Source of the DNA: Telopea speciosissima
Lineage: Eukaryota; Streptophyta; Magnoliopsida; Proteales; Proteaceae
Assembly (NCBI RefSeq): GCF_018873765.1
Contig: NC_057918.1
Location: 65,846,871 to 65,910,870, forward strand
Length of the DNA stretch: 64,000 nt
Direction: 5' to 3'
In this document: positions 48,801 through 61,543 of the stretch, piece by piece
How positions within the stretch are numbered: position 1 is the stretch's first letter
Layout of the letters: every line of letters starts with the position of its first letter
Translations under genes and position numbers: made by a program
The notes under the pieces: model-generated
What the model was told of the DNA's origin: nothing
Seen by the model: only the letters and a program-made list of their open reading frames with translations
The model's database searches: none

Positions 48801-51700
48801 CAAGAATGAGGAGTCTTATGGCACAAGAGAAAGACGGGAGAATCAAACCCATGACCTCCTGAGCCTACACTCTAAAGGCAAAGTACTAAACAACAAAGCA
48901 AACAACTGTCTTCAAATTGGTTGGATTGCCTGGCATGCTAACCTCTCTTAACGGAATAAATTATCATTAAAATTACAACACCAATTAACGACAAAATATT
49001 TCTTTAATAAGGCTGGAAAAGTTTCAGGGACACCCATTACATGGCAAAATAGTCAACCAAGCGACAGTTGACAATTTTGCCATGAAATTGTTTCTCTTTC
49101 TCTTTCTATGAAAAGAAATAAAAAAATTCATGTAAGAGGGTGTGGACTAGTACCCTAGTTGTTTAGAGATACTAATCCCATTAAAAATTTGTCATTGAAT
49201 GGAATATTGGTAATAGCTTATTGGGAAGATCTTTATTTCCTATCACTCTAAAGACAATAATTGACTAAACTTTTCATACTCAATAATTTATGTGAAAGCG
49301 AAAAAATTGGAGTGGTAAGAATGTCCTGAGGCACAAGTAGGGACCCTTTATGAAAAAACAAAAAAAAAAAAAAAAGGGCACAACCAGGGTCACACTCTTA
49401 TAATGGGCCCCACATATGTACATGGGTGTGTCTCACTTTAACAATTGCTATTTTGCTTTTTTTTTTTTTTTGTTGTTGTTGTTGTTGTTGTTGTTGTTAT
49501 AATGAGGGTGAGAGGTGGATTGGACTTGGGTCTTGGGTCATAAGCTTTTAGAGCAAAACACCAACCAAAGCACGAAAAGAAACAAGAATAGAGTAAGATG
49601 ACATAGTGATATAATGTGGTTCACACGCCAGTATGGTGTGTTACATCCACAGGCGAAGGCGAAGCTGTTTCACTATGTAAATCAAAAAAAGTTACAATGA
49701 AGAACTCACAAGAACACCCAAAACAGTGCTGTTGCTTTCTCCCTGCAACCCTAAAACGAAAACCTCCAAATCTTACTCTCTATAATAAAGCAGGTAAAGA
49801 ACATAAATACTACTCCATCGGATCTGAGTTGATCCATCGGGTTGGGTCAAACCATACCATGGGGCTTCGCCCCCGCACCCCCCCCCCCCCCCCAACGAGA
49901 TCAGTGATGGGCTGTCGGCCCAAGCCCTCCACTACCATCATAGATCTCAGAAAAAGTTCCATTCGGATCGCCACAAAAAATGTTGGAGTGGGTCATTCTT
50001 CGAAACGGGTCCAAGAATTCGAAACATACATAACATAAGCCTAGGATATGGTTTTAGATATTGATATCAGTATCGGCATCATTATTGATCCACATCGATC
50101 ATATCAAAATGTTTTGCCCTCAAAGATACCAATACCACATTGTATTTTTCGTTTACTTCAATTATTTTATTGTATGAGAGAAAAGGAAGAGGGGAAGGAA
50201 ACGGAAAGAATGCCTTTGTTTTTTTTTTTGGTAGAATCCTTGTGATTGTGTTTACATGGTAGTTTTAATCAAGAAAATGAGGAATAAGAAGAACTCTTCT
50301 ATAACTAGAGAGCAAGTAGTGATAAGCATATTCTACATCATAGAAAGTTTTGTATAAGGGTGTCAATCAGGCGGTTTCAGTTGGGCCTTAGTTTGTGTTG
50401 CACATTTGAGGCGCAAGATGGGAGCCGATAGCTTATGTAATTAGTCTTCAAAGACAAAACTAAGACCGGATAATTATCCGACTGTCGAGATTTCGGTCTG
50501 TAATCGATATTAGTTAATCAATCGATTAAACCATTTTTTTGTCTCAATTTTGGCTAATTGGTCAGATTTCAAATGGTCTATCGATTTAATCAGGTTGGAC
50601 CGAGACTACCCAATTAATTAAAATTTTAATTAAATATCCAAAAAACCGAAATATAAGGTTTAATAATGAGCTAACACATGGTAGATAATTGAGCCATACA
50701 GGAATATTTTCTATTCTCTTCTTCCTCCTCATCTTGGAGGACCTGAAACTTGATAGCTTCCAAACGATTTTAAATATTAAATCTCTTTTAATTTATTAAA
50801 TTCAACAAAATGTTTTAGTGTACGGTATTAAGGGAATATCCTTTAAAACTTGTACACTCAATAAACTAGAGTCTATAGCTCCATCAATGATAAGCCTTAA
50901 ACCTTAAAATTCCGAGGATTTGCTTCCTTAAATTCATCAACATAGTTAGTGTAGGGCATACATGGGAATATTCTCAAAAATTGTATAACTTTTAATATAT
51001 TTTTGAAGAAGACTGGGCATACAGTTAGCTTATTTGATAAGTTAACGGCATATACCAATCACAAGGCTGGACACAAGAAGGTATATGGGTCTTTTTCAAA
51101 GGGGAAGGAGAGAGAAAGACAGCTGGCCACCCTGGCAACATGCCCAACATTTTTTCTTTATTTTTTATCACAAAAAATTGTAAATGTTTAGGTTTTAACA
51201 TGGTTTTAAATATTGGTATCGGGATCTGTTTTGAGTCTTGGCGCATCGATTAAGTTGCATATTCAAAACATAGAAATAATCTCTCTAGGAGAAAATGTTT
51301 GTATTAGACCCTATAGACCCTGCAACAGTGAGAGTCTTATTCTCTAGGACACTCTTTGTTGTTGGGATCAATATACCGATACATACCGTTTGTATTAGAC
51401 TTGTTACCTTCGTCTAAAAGGCTTTACCAAAAAAAAAAAAAAAAAAACCTTCATTTAAAAGGGATTATGGACTAATTCATGAACTATCTAGTTGTAAATA
51501 GTGAAATGTTATATATCACTGCACATGATGATGCTTAAAAGGACCATGATTGATTTTGTTTCTATCTCTCTCTTCAAATTCAAAAAATTTCAAATTTTTT
51601 CTTTGTTTTTTTTCTATCCTTTTCTTGTCAACTTAAACCAAGCCTAAAACAGAAATGACTCCGATGTCAACGAGAGACCTTACCATTAAATCTTACCACA
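48801..51700. other. intergenic DNA with simple repeats
   Basis: Contains poly(A) at about 49,358-49,375, poly(T) then (TTG)n at about 49,458-49,498, a poly(C) run near 49,878-49,892, and solitary starts of the ATGGTTTTA MITE family near 50,049 and 51,199. The frame at 49,616-50,038 is unsupported. No gene or RNA was found. Confidence 0.5.
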
Positions 51701-52122
51701 AAACAAAAAAAAAAACCTTACCATTAAATAACATTGGTCATTGGGTCCCACCTCCCACGTCAGTAAAAAAGTCAACATGAGCACAGCAAGTAAGTACGCA
51801 CGTAGACCTGATGAACGCCGATTAAAGCGGAAGCTCCCCATCAAAAAGTCTCCACAAAACGCCACGACCCAGTAGGCCCCACTATCCACTTAAACTGGTA
51901 CAAATCAGTCGGGTTGGAGTGCTTTGGTCTCTTAGATGACGACACTTGGCACTAAATAACCGTTGTAGCTCGCGCCAAATAAGACAATGTCAACTATTTT
52001 TTAAATTTGTATAGACGTTACCTTAACCTCTAAAAGTCTCATCCGTTGCCGAATAGCAGAAGTACCAAGTGGACCTGTTATCCATCCTCAACACCCTGTC
52101 ATTGACTCTGTGTGTGTTCTGT

Positions 52123-52231
52123 GGATTTGGATCTTCTACGGCACAGCTGGGGTAAGGCGGTCTTTGCATGCGGCCTTATTTCTGCACAGCACAGGCAGGA
52201 CAGGCAGCTGCACCGTAAATGATCTGCATCC
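52123..52231. mobile_element. 109-bp MITE immediately upstream of gene 3 (Mutator-type)
   Basis: Flanked by perfect 9-bp direct repeats GTGTTCTGT (52,114-52,122 and 52,232-52,240). The ends are inverted repeats: GGATTTGGATCTTCTACGGC on the left and GGATGCAGATCATTTACGGT as the reverse complement of the right, both leading to CAGCTG. The insertion lies about 11 bp before the likely TATA box of gene 3. Confidence 0.88.
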
Positions 52232-52242
52232 GTGTTCTGTCC

Positions 52243-52248
52243 TATAAA
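52243..52248 (+). promoter_or_regulatory. probable TATA box of gene 3
   Basis: TATAAA within CCTATAAAGTC, 93 bases before the ATG. A start about 30 bases downstream would give a 5' leader of roughly 60 nt. Reversed W-box cores (GTCAAC) occur near 51,771 and 51,989. This is position-based inference only. Confidence 0.45.
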
Positions 52249-52335
52249 GTCTAATCTAAGCAAGGAATTGAAGAAGATCAGTAGGCACAGGAACAGAAGC
52301 CTGCACGATCGAGCTGCAAAACTAAAGATCAGATA

Positions 52336-55300
52336 ATGTCTCCAAGTCAGAAACATTCTATTCTTCTTCTTCTTTTTCAACTTCTGTTTCTGTTCTTCTT
52401 TTCATTGAAAATAGTATCATCAGCAAGAACAGAAGCCAAAGCTCTGGTCAAATGGAAGAACAGCTTATCTTCTGCGTCACTCGATTCATGGTCCTTCACC
52501 AACATCAACAACCGCTGCAACTGGACCGGCATTGTCTGTAATGGTGCCGGAAGTGTTTCCGAGATAAACCTCTCCTACTCAAATCTCAATGGAACACTCT
52601 ATCAACTCAATTTCACATCACTACCAAATCTCACCCGCTTGGATCTCAATTTCAACAATCTCATGGGATCTATTCCTTACGAAATTGGTAATCTCTCCAA
52701 GCTCCATTTTTTGAACCTTGCCAACAATAATTTCACCGATTTCATCCCCTCAGAGATAGGTCAGTTGTCGGCGCTTCGTGTTCTTGATCTCAGTGGAAAC
52801 AGTTTGATGGGTCCAATTCCGTATCAACTCAGCAATCTTCAGAACGTATGGCAGTTGTACCTTGGATCCAATTACTTGGAATCCCCTGATTCATCTAAGT
52901 TCATTGGCATGCCAAGATTGCAATACCTAAGCTTATTTCTCAATTCACTTTTTATGGAATTCCCACCTTTCATTCTTCGCTGCCAAAATCTGATTTACCT
53001 TGATCTCTCACAGAACAACCTGACGGGTTCTTTACCAATCTCACTCGTAACCAATCTACACAAGATTCAATACCTCAATCTTAGTCAGAATTTCTTTGAA
53101 GGATCATTGCCTGCAAATCTGTCAGAACTCGCCGGTCTCAAAGATCTACATCTAGGAGGCAACAGATTCATCGGTGGTATACCTGCTGAGATTGGTTTGC
53201 TTCGCAGTCTTCGTGTTCTTACATTAAACAATAATTCATTAGGAGGGCAGATTCCTTCTTCTCTAGGCCAACTCAGTATGCTTCAGTTACTTGATCTCCA
53301 TGCTTCTGGACTGGATTCTAATATTCCTCCTGAGCTTGGCAATTGCACTAACCTCACTTTCCTTGATCTTTCAATAAATTCACTCACTGGGGTCTTACCT
53401 TCGTCCCTGTCAAATTTGACAAAGATATCTGATTTAGGTATGTCTAGCAACTTGCTTTCAGGAGAGATTTCACCTTATTTCATTAACAGTTGGACACAAT
53501 TAATCTCTTTGCAACTTCAAAACAATTTCTTCACTGGAAATATCCCACCAGAGATTGGCAAGTTGACAAAGCTCCAATACCTCTTCCTCTTCATTAATCA
53601 GCTAACAGGGTCAATCCCACCTGAGCTAGGGAACCTCAATGATTTAGTAGAGTTAGACCTCTCAATGAACGAAATCACTGGTCCAATACCTATCACATTG
53701 TGGAACCTAAAACAGCTTCAACTGCTAAATCTTTTTTACAACAATCTAATTGGTACAATTGAACCAGAAATTGGGAACCTGACATCTGTAATGGTTCTTG
53801 ATTTCGACAACAATCAGCTGCAAGGGGAGCTTCCAAGCACCATATCTCACCTTGAGAATCTTCAGATACTTTCCTTGTTTAGCAACAATTTCTCTGGTAT
53901 TATCCCAAAGGATTTGGGAAATAGAAGTTCCTATTTGGCTTATGTTGAAATTTCTAACAACAGCTTTTCTGGTGAGCTGCCTCTAGGGTTATGTAGTGGT
54001 TTCTCCCTTCAAAAATTGACAGTGCAGAACAACAGTTTCACAGGGACACTGCCAGATTGCCTAAAGCATTGTTCAGAACTAATCAGAGTTCGTCTAGATG
54101 GGAACAGATTCACTGGAGACATATCAGAGGCATTTGGAGTACACCCAAATCTTGTTTACTTGGATATCAGTTTGAATCAATTCTCAGGTACGCTCTCACC
54201 GAAGTGGGGAAAATGTGCAAGTCTAACTTATTTTCACATTCATGGGAATCAAATTGGAGGTAATATTCCAGTTGAGATTGGGAGTCTGAACCAATTGCAA
54301 GACCTAAGCCTGTCTTCAAATGAGTTGATTGGAGAGATTCCAACTGAATTGGGGGATTTAGATTTGTTATTCAATCTCAACTTGAGCAACAATCACTTAA
54401 CAGGAGTGATCCCCAACAAAATTGGGAGGTTGAGTGAACTCCAACAACTCGACTTCGCAGGAAATGCACTAACAGGAAATATTCCTGGGGTGCTTGGCAG
54501 TTGCACCAACCTAGTGATGTTAAACTTAAGCAACAACAAGTTATCAGGTAAAATACCACCTGAGCTGGGCTTTTTAGTAGCATTGCAGTCATTCCTAGAT
54601 CTCAGCACAAATTCACTATCAGGAGAAATCCCACCGGATCTTGGCAATCTAGACTCATTGGAGAATCTCAATCTTTCCCATAACAACCTCTCAGGCAGAA
54701 TTCCAACAGAATTATCAAGAATGTCAAGTCTACTATATATTGACCTCTCGTTCAACAAGTTGAGTGGTGAGGTGCCAACTGGAGGCATTTTCCAACGAGC
54801 ACCCGAGGAGGCCTTCATCGGAAATGCAGGCTTATGTGGAGAAGCAAAAGTGTTGCCACCTTGTAATTCCGATGAGATCAATAGATCCAGAAAGTATGGT
54901 GTAAATATTCTTATTGCTGCCATTATCCCTGTTTTTACCATTTTATTTTCAGGAACCATCATTACTGGACTCCTGATCCTGAGAAGGAAACCAAGACAAC
55001 CATCTGAAGATATGGAAAGTAGCAAAGAGGATGATGAGATACCTCCCTCATTGATTTTGGAAAGTGAAGGGAGATTCACATTCACTGATGTTGTCAATTG
55101 TACTGAGTTTGATGAGAATTATTGCATTGGAAAAGGAGGTTTTGGGAGTGTTTACAAAGCAGTGTTGCCAACAGGTCAAATTGTCGTCATTAAAAAACTG
55201 AATTTTCCAGATTCAGGTGATATCCCAGAAACAAATCGACAAAGTTTTGAGAATGAAATCCGCTTGTTAAGAGATGTACGACACCGAAATATCATTAAAC

Positions 55301-56092
55301 TGTATGGATTTTGTTCTATGGAGGGTTATTTGAGTTTGGTTTATGAGTATGTAGAGAGGGGTAGTCTGGGAAAGGTTCTGTATGGGGAGGAAGGGGAGGG
55401 GGAGCTGGACTGGTTGAAGAGAATGAAGATTGTCCAAGGGGTGGCCCATGCTATTGCTTATTTGCACCATGACTGTGTTCCAGCAATTGTTCACAGGGAC
55501 ATAACTGTTAATAATATTTTGCTTGGGTCAGGTTTTGAGCCTCGGCTTTCTGACTTTAGAACAGCCAAGTTATTAAGGCCTGATTCATCCAACTGGACCG
55601 ACGTTGTTGGATCTTATGGTTACATGGCTCCAGGTAAGCTACATTTTCATTCTAATTTTCATATGAATGAATTTTCAGTTGTTAAAGCAGAGCTTTTCAG
55701 TTTTCATATTTATGTCTCTTGCATACATTCTTATTAATTTCTTGGTGTCTTGATATGCAGAGATTGCATTGACGATGAAGGTCACAGAAAAATGTGACAT
55801 TTATAGCTTTGGGGTGGTAGCATTGGAAATTATGATGGGAAGGCACCCAAAAGAATTCATATCTTCTTTGTCATTATCATCATATAATAATGATGATTTG
55901 CAGTTGATGGATTTGTTGGACCAAAGGCTTCCACCTCCCACAGGTCAATTGGCTGAAGATGTAGTATTTGTAGTTAAAATGGCCCTATCTTGCACAAGTG
56001 TTGGTCCTGAGTCACGACCTACCATGCGTTTCCTGGCACAGGAGCTATCTACTCACACCCAGACATATCTGGACTATGATGTTGAACTTTAA
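52336..56092 (+). CDS. LRR receptor-like kinase, MIK2-like (gene 3), DFG changed to DFR
   Basis: Exon 1 is 52,336-55,633 and exon 2 is 55,761-56,092, with a 127-bp GT-AG intron at the same codon as its paralogs. The product is 1,209 aa. Signal peptide about 1-31 ([13 protein letters not shown]); LRR cap (CNWTGIVC); about 30 LRRs to roughly residue 815; GLCGE cap; transmembrane helix about 856-880; kinase. GKGGFG 932-937, VVIK with K953, and H1053-R-D1055 are present, but the DFG motif reads D1073-F-R1075 (AGA where its paralogs have GGA), and the usual AIK is VIK. Loss of the DFG glycine normally disturbs the activation segment, so reduced or absent catalysis is likely. The extracellular part looks fully preserved, so a signalling or decoy role as a pseudokinase receptor is possible. 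More diverged than genes 1 and 2. Confidence 0.9.
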
Positions 56093-56821
56093 TTTAATTA
56101 GTTGAGATTATATCAAGTTGGTTTCTGGATATGAAGATGGACTTTTATAAGCCTAATCTGTCCATATTGTTATGCTGTCTATATAGCTTCAATTTAACCA
56201 AACTAAGAGTACAATAAGTAGGGAGTCATTATTTTTCAATGGGATCCTACACAAGGAGATTTGTGGTCGTATAAGAGGAAATATGAAGCAAAATATTTAT
56301 CCTCACCTATTTGGCCAGGCTAATGTAAAGTAAAAATGGATTTAGGGATGTCTAGGGCCTATTGGTCCTACTCTGTAGTGTTTGGAGAGCTTCAAAATTA
56401 TCTTGCTAACACTAAGATCAGGAAGAGGAAGGGGAATTTTCATTTCTTCTTTATGGGTCTCTAGGTGTAGAAGATGGAATGGTGAAGCGTAGCTCATGTT
56501 GGGTACATCGAGTTGATTGACTGTCTTGTTGAAGTTGGTGTAAACAGGCAACATTGTTTATAGGATTAGGTCCTTAAGTTGTATGAAGAAATTCAATTTT
56601 CATAGCTTTCATTGTATATGTTACACTATAAGGAAAATAGTTCTCATTTTACAACATGAGCAGCAAATTAATCTTAACAGTGCAATGTACACTTCTAGAT
56701 ACTATGTACACAACTCTTTTTCAGGTGTCTAAACATTTGAAGGCACCATAACTGAACAAAATAAGAACAAATTGCAAGAAGAGGAAAATGAGGAGTGGCA
56801 GCCAAGGGCCCAAAGGCTTGA
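56093..56821. other. 3' flank of gene 3, no gene seen
   Basis: AT-rich. Frames at 56,342-56,554 and nearby have no recognisable domain. Confidence 0.4.
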
Positions 56822-57265
56822 CTAGTATTCAACACTGAACTGTTTAAGATCAGGTCCAATCTGCTTAGGCAAGAAAGGGTCAATCCAAACCCAAACCAAG
56901 GAGAAAATAGATGCAAGAAGAATTCACCACAGAACAACAATGGTTGGTGTCCTGTTTTGCTTCCCCGTCAATCCCTTGAGGAAAGGATAGAGGTGAATAA
57001 CAACCCAGAAAGCAAAAATATAGCTTCCCAAATAAGGGGCCCCAAGAGCCATATCCATACCAAAGATGGCAGTAACGGCTAAGGAATATTTCAACAGATC
57101 CAAGAGCTCACTTCAGAACTTGGTGCAACCGGAAGGCTATCAGTCACATGTCATCTTGGGTCGCTTCTTTGACACCGGTGGGTTGTATCCATACAGCACC
57201 AGCCAATTGAAGACACAACTGTTTCCTACATATACTGGTCCTTGGATCCCATCTAAACCTTCCAT
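56822..57265 (-). pseudogene. cellulose synthase (CesA) pseudogene remnant
   Basis: Minus strand, 57,265-57,140 reads [12 protein letters not shown] then [18 protein letters not shown], the conserved region of the CesA catalytic domain; two stops follow where family members have the CxW-rich stretch. After a large deletion the sequence resumes at the C-terminal membrane region: [29 protein letters not shown] (a stop follows), ILLASIFSLVWV, IDP, and after a one-base shift LPKQIGPDLKQFSVEY and the stop at 56,822. CesA makes cellulose at the plasma membrane; this piece cannot. The tail Cys that usually ends CesA is Tyr. All diagnostic blocks are in the right order on one strand. Confidence 0.85.
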
Positions 57266-57269
57266 GTTG

Positions 57270-57852
57270 ATGGGGGTGGGGGGGGGGGGGGGGTGAGGAC
57301 TTTACTACAATTTGAGAAGTTGAAATCAATTTCAAATAGAAAATTGAAGTTTTTGGTCTCTTATCAGGCAAAGCTGAAATTTGCTTCTATGAGTTTTTAG
57401 TTGGCCAAGTTGGGAAAGCTTTATTTGCTTTGTCTCTGCCATTTCTAAATCACAGAATTTAGGGTGCTTCCACGCTACAGTCAAGTACCCCCCAAGCTAG
57501 GTTTGATAGAATAGAAAACACTCAAAGCTGAGAATAATTCATGGGCTTGTGTTTCTATTAGCCTAGGCTTGGGACTTGGACATTTAATCCATCATGAGTT
57601 TGGTAGTCCTGAATAATGCTATCAAAATTCCAGGAGAAGGCCCTGAACCTTGAATTTGTAAAAGGAAATGAAAAAGATGTTAATCGAAGAAGAGGAATAG
57701 TGAACACCTGAGGAATTACAGAGAAGGAAACTATAATAACTTTATTGAAAAGTTTCAACATAAATTCTATTGCTACTACAACTAGGATACAAATTATAGG
57801 AAACATGATTTCCTTTTATAAAAATTTTCACTGCTGATTTTCCACGAAGGAT
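57270..57852. other. G-run and intergenic DNA
   Basis: A long G tract (57,271-57,292) directly follows the CesA remnant. No gene lies in the rest. Confidence 0.45.
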
Positions 57853-60602
57853 TTATGACAACCTTGACAATCTTGCCATGGTTGATGGAAAGTCTTGGAT
57901 GGTGGTCGTCCTCAGTGGTCTTAGACAGTGATCAGACGGTGGCCGTTGATGTTTACCTTCCATTCTCCCCTCAACATCAACTCTTCTTTTTTCAAGTCTG
58001 CTTGTCATGCCTAGTTCATCTCTGTATTTGGCAATCTTGGTAAAGCTAAGTCCTTTTGTGAACATGTTAGCAACTTTTTCATCTGTTTTGACTGGCTGCA
58101 GTATAATTCCTCCTTGCAAGACTTTTTCTCGAATGAAGTGATGGTGCACTTCCACATGTTTGGTCCTTGCATGAAAAACAGTGTTTTCTGCCAATCGTAT
58201 GGCAGATAAGTTATCAGAATATAGTGATACAGAATAATTCATTGGTTAGTGTAGATCATTCATTGCATCAACCATGTGCTTTCTTGTGCTGCCATTACTG
58301 CTGATCTATACTCTGCCTCTGTAGTTGACAAACATACTATCGACTGTCGCTTGTTACACCAAGAGACTAGTCTTGATCCAAGACTGAATGTATATCCAGT
58401 CGTTGATCTTCTCATTCTTGAGTCACCTGCATAATCAGCATCACAATAACCAAATAGCTCTCACGCTTCTCCTTTTCTGTACAAGAGACCAAAATCAGCA
58501 ATACACTTCACATATTGTAAAATACAACGAGCTACTTCAAGATGAGGCTTCTTTGGCTTTTGCATGAAATGACTCACTAGGCCAACTGCATAAGTACATC
58601 AGGTCAAGTCAGTGTCAGATAAAATCAGACTACCTGCTAGTTGCTTGTACATGGTCGAGTCTTCTAAATCACCTTCGCCATCAACACTTAGTTTAGCGTT
58701 GACTTCTACCGGTATAGAGATAGGCTTGCAATTATCCATGGTATACTTTTATAAGATATTTCATTTGTATTTTTGCTAACACAAGAACAACCCTTCTTTG
58801 ACTCGATCAATCTCAAGTCCAAGAAAATGTTTGAGCTCCCCGAGCTTCTTAATCTGAAATTGTATAGATAGATTCTCCCTGATCTGACGATTTTCATTCT
58901 CATCATCTCTTATGATGATTAGGTAATCTATATACACGAGTATGAATGATATCTTACCATTTTGAGCTCTTACGAACAAGCATGAATCTGTAGGTGTGAC
59001 TGAATATCCACTTTGAACTAAGATTTGAACTATCTTTCTGTACCATGCACAAGGTGCCTACTCAATCCAGGTAAAGCTTTTTGTAATTTGCACACATAGC
59101 TTTGTTAGTCTGACATTGAAATCCTTGAGGCTGCTCCATGTAAATCTCACGGTCAATCTCTCCGTGAAGAAAGGCATTCTTTACATCCATTTACCATAGT
59201 ATCCATGACTTTCTTACTGCAAGTGCCATGAACATCCGTACAATTGTAATTTTGGTGACCGGACTGAATGTCTCGTTATAATCTAAACCATATTGTTATG
59301 AGAAACCTCGAGCAACCAATCGAACTTTATACCTTTCTACTGATCCATCAGCGCGTGTCTTCACTTTGTAAACCCAACGGTATGAGATGGGCTTGACTTC
59401 CTTGGGCTTTGAAACTAAGTCCAAAGTTTGATTATGCTTGAATGCCAGAATCTCTTCTTCCATCGCCTTTCACCATTCCTTGCTCTAGCATGCTTCTGTA
59501 TATGTAGTTGGTTTCGTATGTTGACTTCTTCAGCAAAGGAAAAATCAAAATACTTTGGATTCAGCTTCCTCACTCTGTTGGACCGTCGAAGTTCTTGGCT
59601 AACTTCTTCTTCAAACTCTTCGAACTGGCTTTGACGAAGTTCTTCTGGTGTTCTCAGCTGATGGACACCTGTTCGCTATGAGTTTGGTGATTTTTCCTGT
59701 GCTCTTGATGGGCTGGATTGAGATCCATGATCATTTGCTTCTGGTGAATTTTACACAAAAGTGACTTACATTGGGTTTGTATTTCCATAATTTCTCAAAC
59801 GATGATACAACCCCCAACTTAGGTTGCGGCAACCAATTGATCACATACGCTGCCGTCTTCATGCATTTAACTAAAAAATGACTAGGTATGTTTTTGGCAT
59901 GCATCATGCTTCAACATATCTCACGAAGATGTCGATTCTTTCTTTCTGTTACTCCATTCTGTTATGGTGTATTCGGACAAGTCAACTACCGTCAAATTCC
60001 TTGCTTTTTCAGATAAACAATGAATTCCCCGGATGTGTACTCTCCACCGCTATCAATGGGTAAGTGTTGAATCTTTTGTCCAACTTCTCTTTCCATGTTT
60101 TCCTGAAATTCCACAAATTAAAAAAAATACTTCTGAATTTTCTTTTTCAGAAAAATACCCACACTTACCTTGAGAATTTATTTATGAAAATTAACATGTA
60201 ATGCATCCCATTGATCGAAGATTGGTTTACTCGACCAAGCACATCTGAGTGAACAAGTTCTAAGGGCTTCTTGGCTCTATGCTTAGACTTAGAATATGAA
60301 AATTGATGTGCCTTGCCAAATTGACACCCAACACATATTGCGTCAATCTACACTTCCAGATGTAGAAGGCCCTTCACCATAGATTTGACCATCATCACTT
60401 TAAGTTTGTGGTAGCCCTGTCTTAATTGTGCATGCTAAAAATCTGCAGTCTCACTGCATCTAATCTTCTTTACGTATGCTGATTTGGCCTACATCGCATA
60501 GATAAACTCTAATCATCGCCCTTGTATGATTGGTGGTTCAGATTTCTCAATATTCCAAAAGACTTTCACATCTTCTGGGAAAACAAAGCAAACCGATAAA
60601 TA
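57853..60602 (-). pseudogene. degenerate Copia pol (integrase, RT, RNase H)
   Basis: Read from high to low coordinates on the minus strand: a gag-pre-integrase continuation with FPEDVKVFWNIEKSEPPI and YHKLKVMM (about 60,590-60,410), integrase zinc region and core entry (ICVGCQFGKAHQ, LELVHSDV), RT (FILVYIDYLIIIRDD, where YVDD has become YIDY, at about 58,930), KLGELKHFLGLEIDRVKEG, then RNase H end (SLYSDNLSAIRLAEN, HARTKHVEVHHHFIRE) at 58,240-58,120. Many frameshifts and stops separate these blocks. A second piece continues at 62,635-62,821. It is an old, inactive element. Confidence 0.8.
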
Positions 60603-60710
60603 TACCTATTTTCCCTTTAGGAAGTTACCCTATTGCTCTTAATGTGTTTTTTAATTTTTAATATAAAGAGGTGGGACCCACCATTTCTTCTTCTTCTTCT
60701 TAGTTTCTTT

Positions 60711-61046
60711 CTACTCCACCGTTGTAACCTCCAACCACCACCTGCAACCTCTAATCCCCAATTTCACTCTACCACCAAACTTAAAATCTTTTTGTTTAAT
60801 GAAAATTCTTTGTAATTTTCTCTTCAGCATTCTCTTCAAAGTACAGAAACTCTCACAGACGAAGATGTCATCGAAACTCTTTTCCCTTCCGCGGGCACTC
60901 TTGATCCTCTCCTCTTCAGCACGCCTTCTCTTCATCCTTATAGCTTGCCCTGCAACAACAGCCGGAACCGCAGCACCCAACATCGACCACCATATATCCA
61001 CCATTTTTGTCGATCCCTTAAGCTTCTTTCTCCTATATACCACCAC
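60711..61046 (-). pseudogene. fragment of a short plant protein (MVDIWWSMLGAAVP type)
   Basis: From the ATG at 61,004 the frame reads a hydrophobic N-terminus (WWSMLGAAVPAVVAGQA), then a basic stretch (RRRAEEERIKSARGREKS), DDIFVCE and CTLKRMLK. By pattern I associate this with a small plant-conserved protein of unknown function whose cysteine-rich second half is missing here; the similarity stops at about 60,830, as expected at an exon end. Recognition is from memory and should be tested by search. Confidence 0.4.
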
Positions 61047-61543
61047 TTAAAATGGCAATATCGATTCTTAATAACATGGAGAAACCCTAGAATCTCTCTG
61101 TAGATTCAAACATCACCACCTTCCATTTGTTGTACAGTAACACACTCCTTATTTAATGGTGGAACCTCCTCATTTAGAAACATCAGAACCCTCCGCCCAA
61201 ACCCCTCTCTCTCTCTCTTTTTTCTAATAAATCTAAATTTTATATTTGCAAGAATCATTGCTCTCTATTCTTTCTCGTGAGAGTTAATGGCAAATGAACA
61301 AACTTTTATCTTAACATTGGTGTTCTGTAAAACACATAACTAAGCATCATAGAAGAGTTCACAAGAAGAAGCATTACTAGAGTATGGAAAACTTCAAAAG
61401 TCACTAGTAGAGTAAGATTGGGTGAACTTCCTCTCCAAAACTCTCAGACACCCTTTATGAAATCTATGAAACCCATCACTAGATACCAATCTCAAATACT
61501 ACAGATGGTGGGTCATGTACTCATGTCATCAATCTTTGTGTGG

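Noticed and set aside
49458..49498. Poly(T)/(TTG)n tract as a possible regulatory element
   Set aside because: An ordinary microsatellite far from any gene.
54393..55097. 234-codon minus-strand frame in gene 3
   Set aside because: It is a shadow of the LRR repeats; similar antisense frames occur in genes 1 and 2 and carry no domain.
57066..57296. 76-codon plus-strand frame ending in glycines
   Set aside because: It is antisense to the CesA remnant and runs into the G tract.
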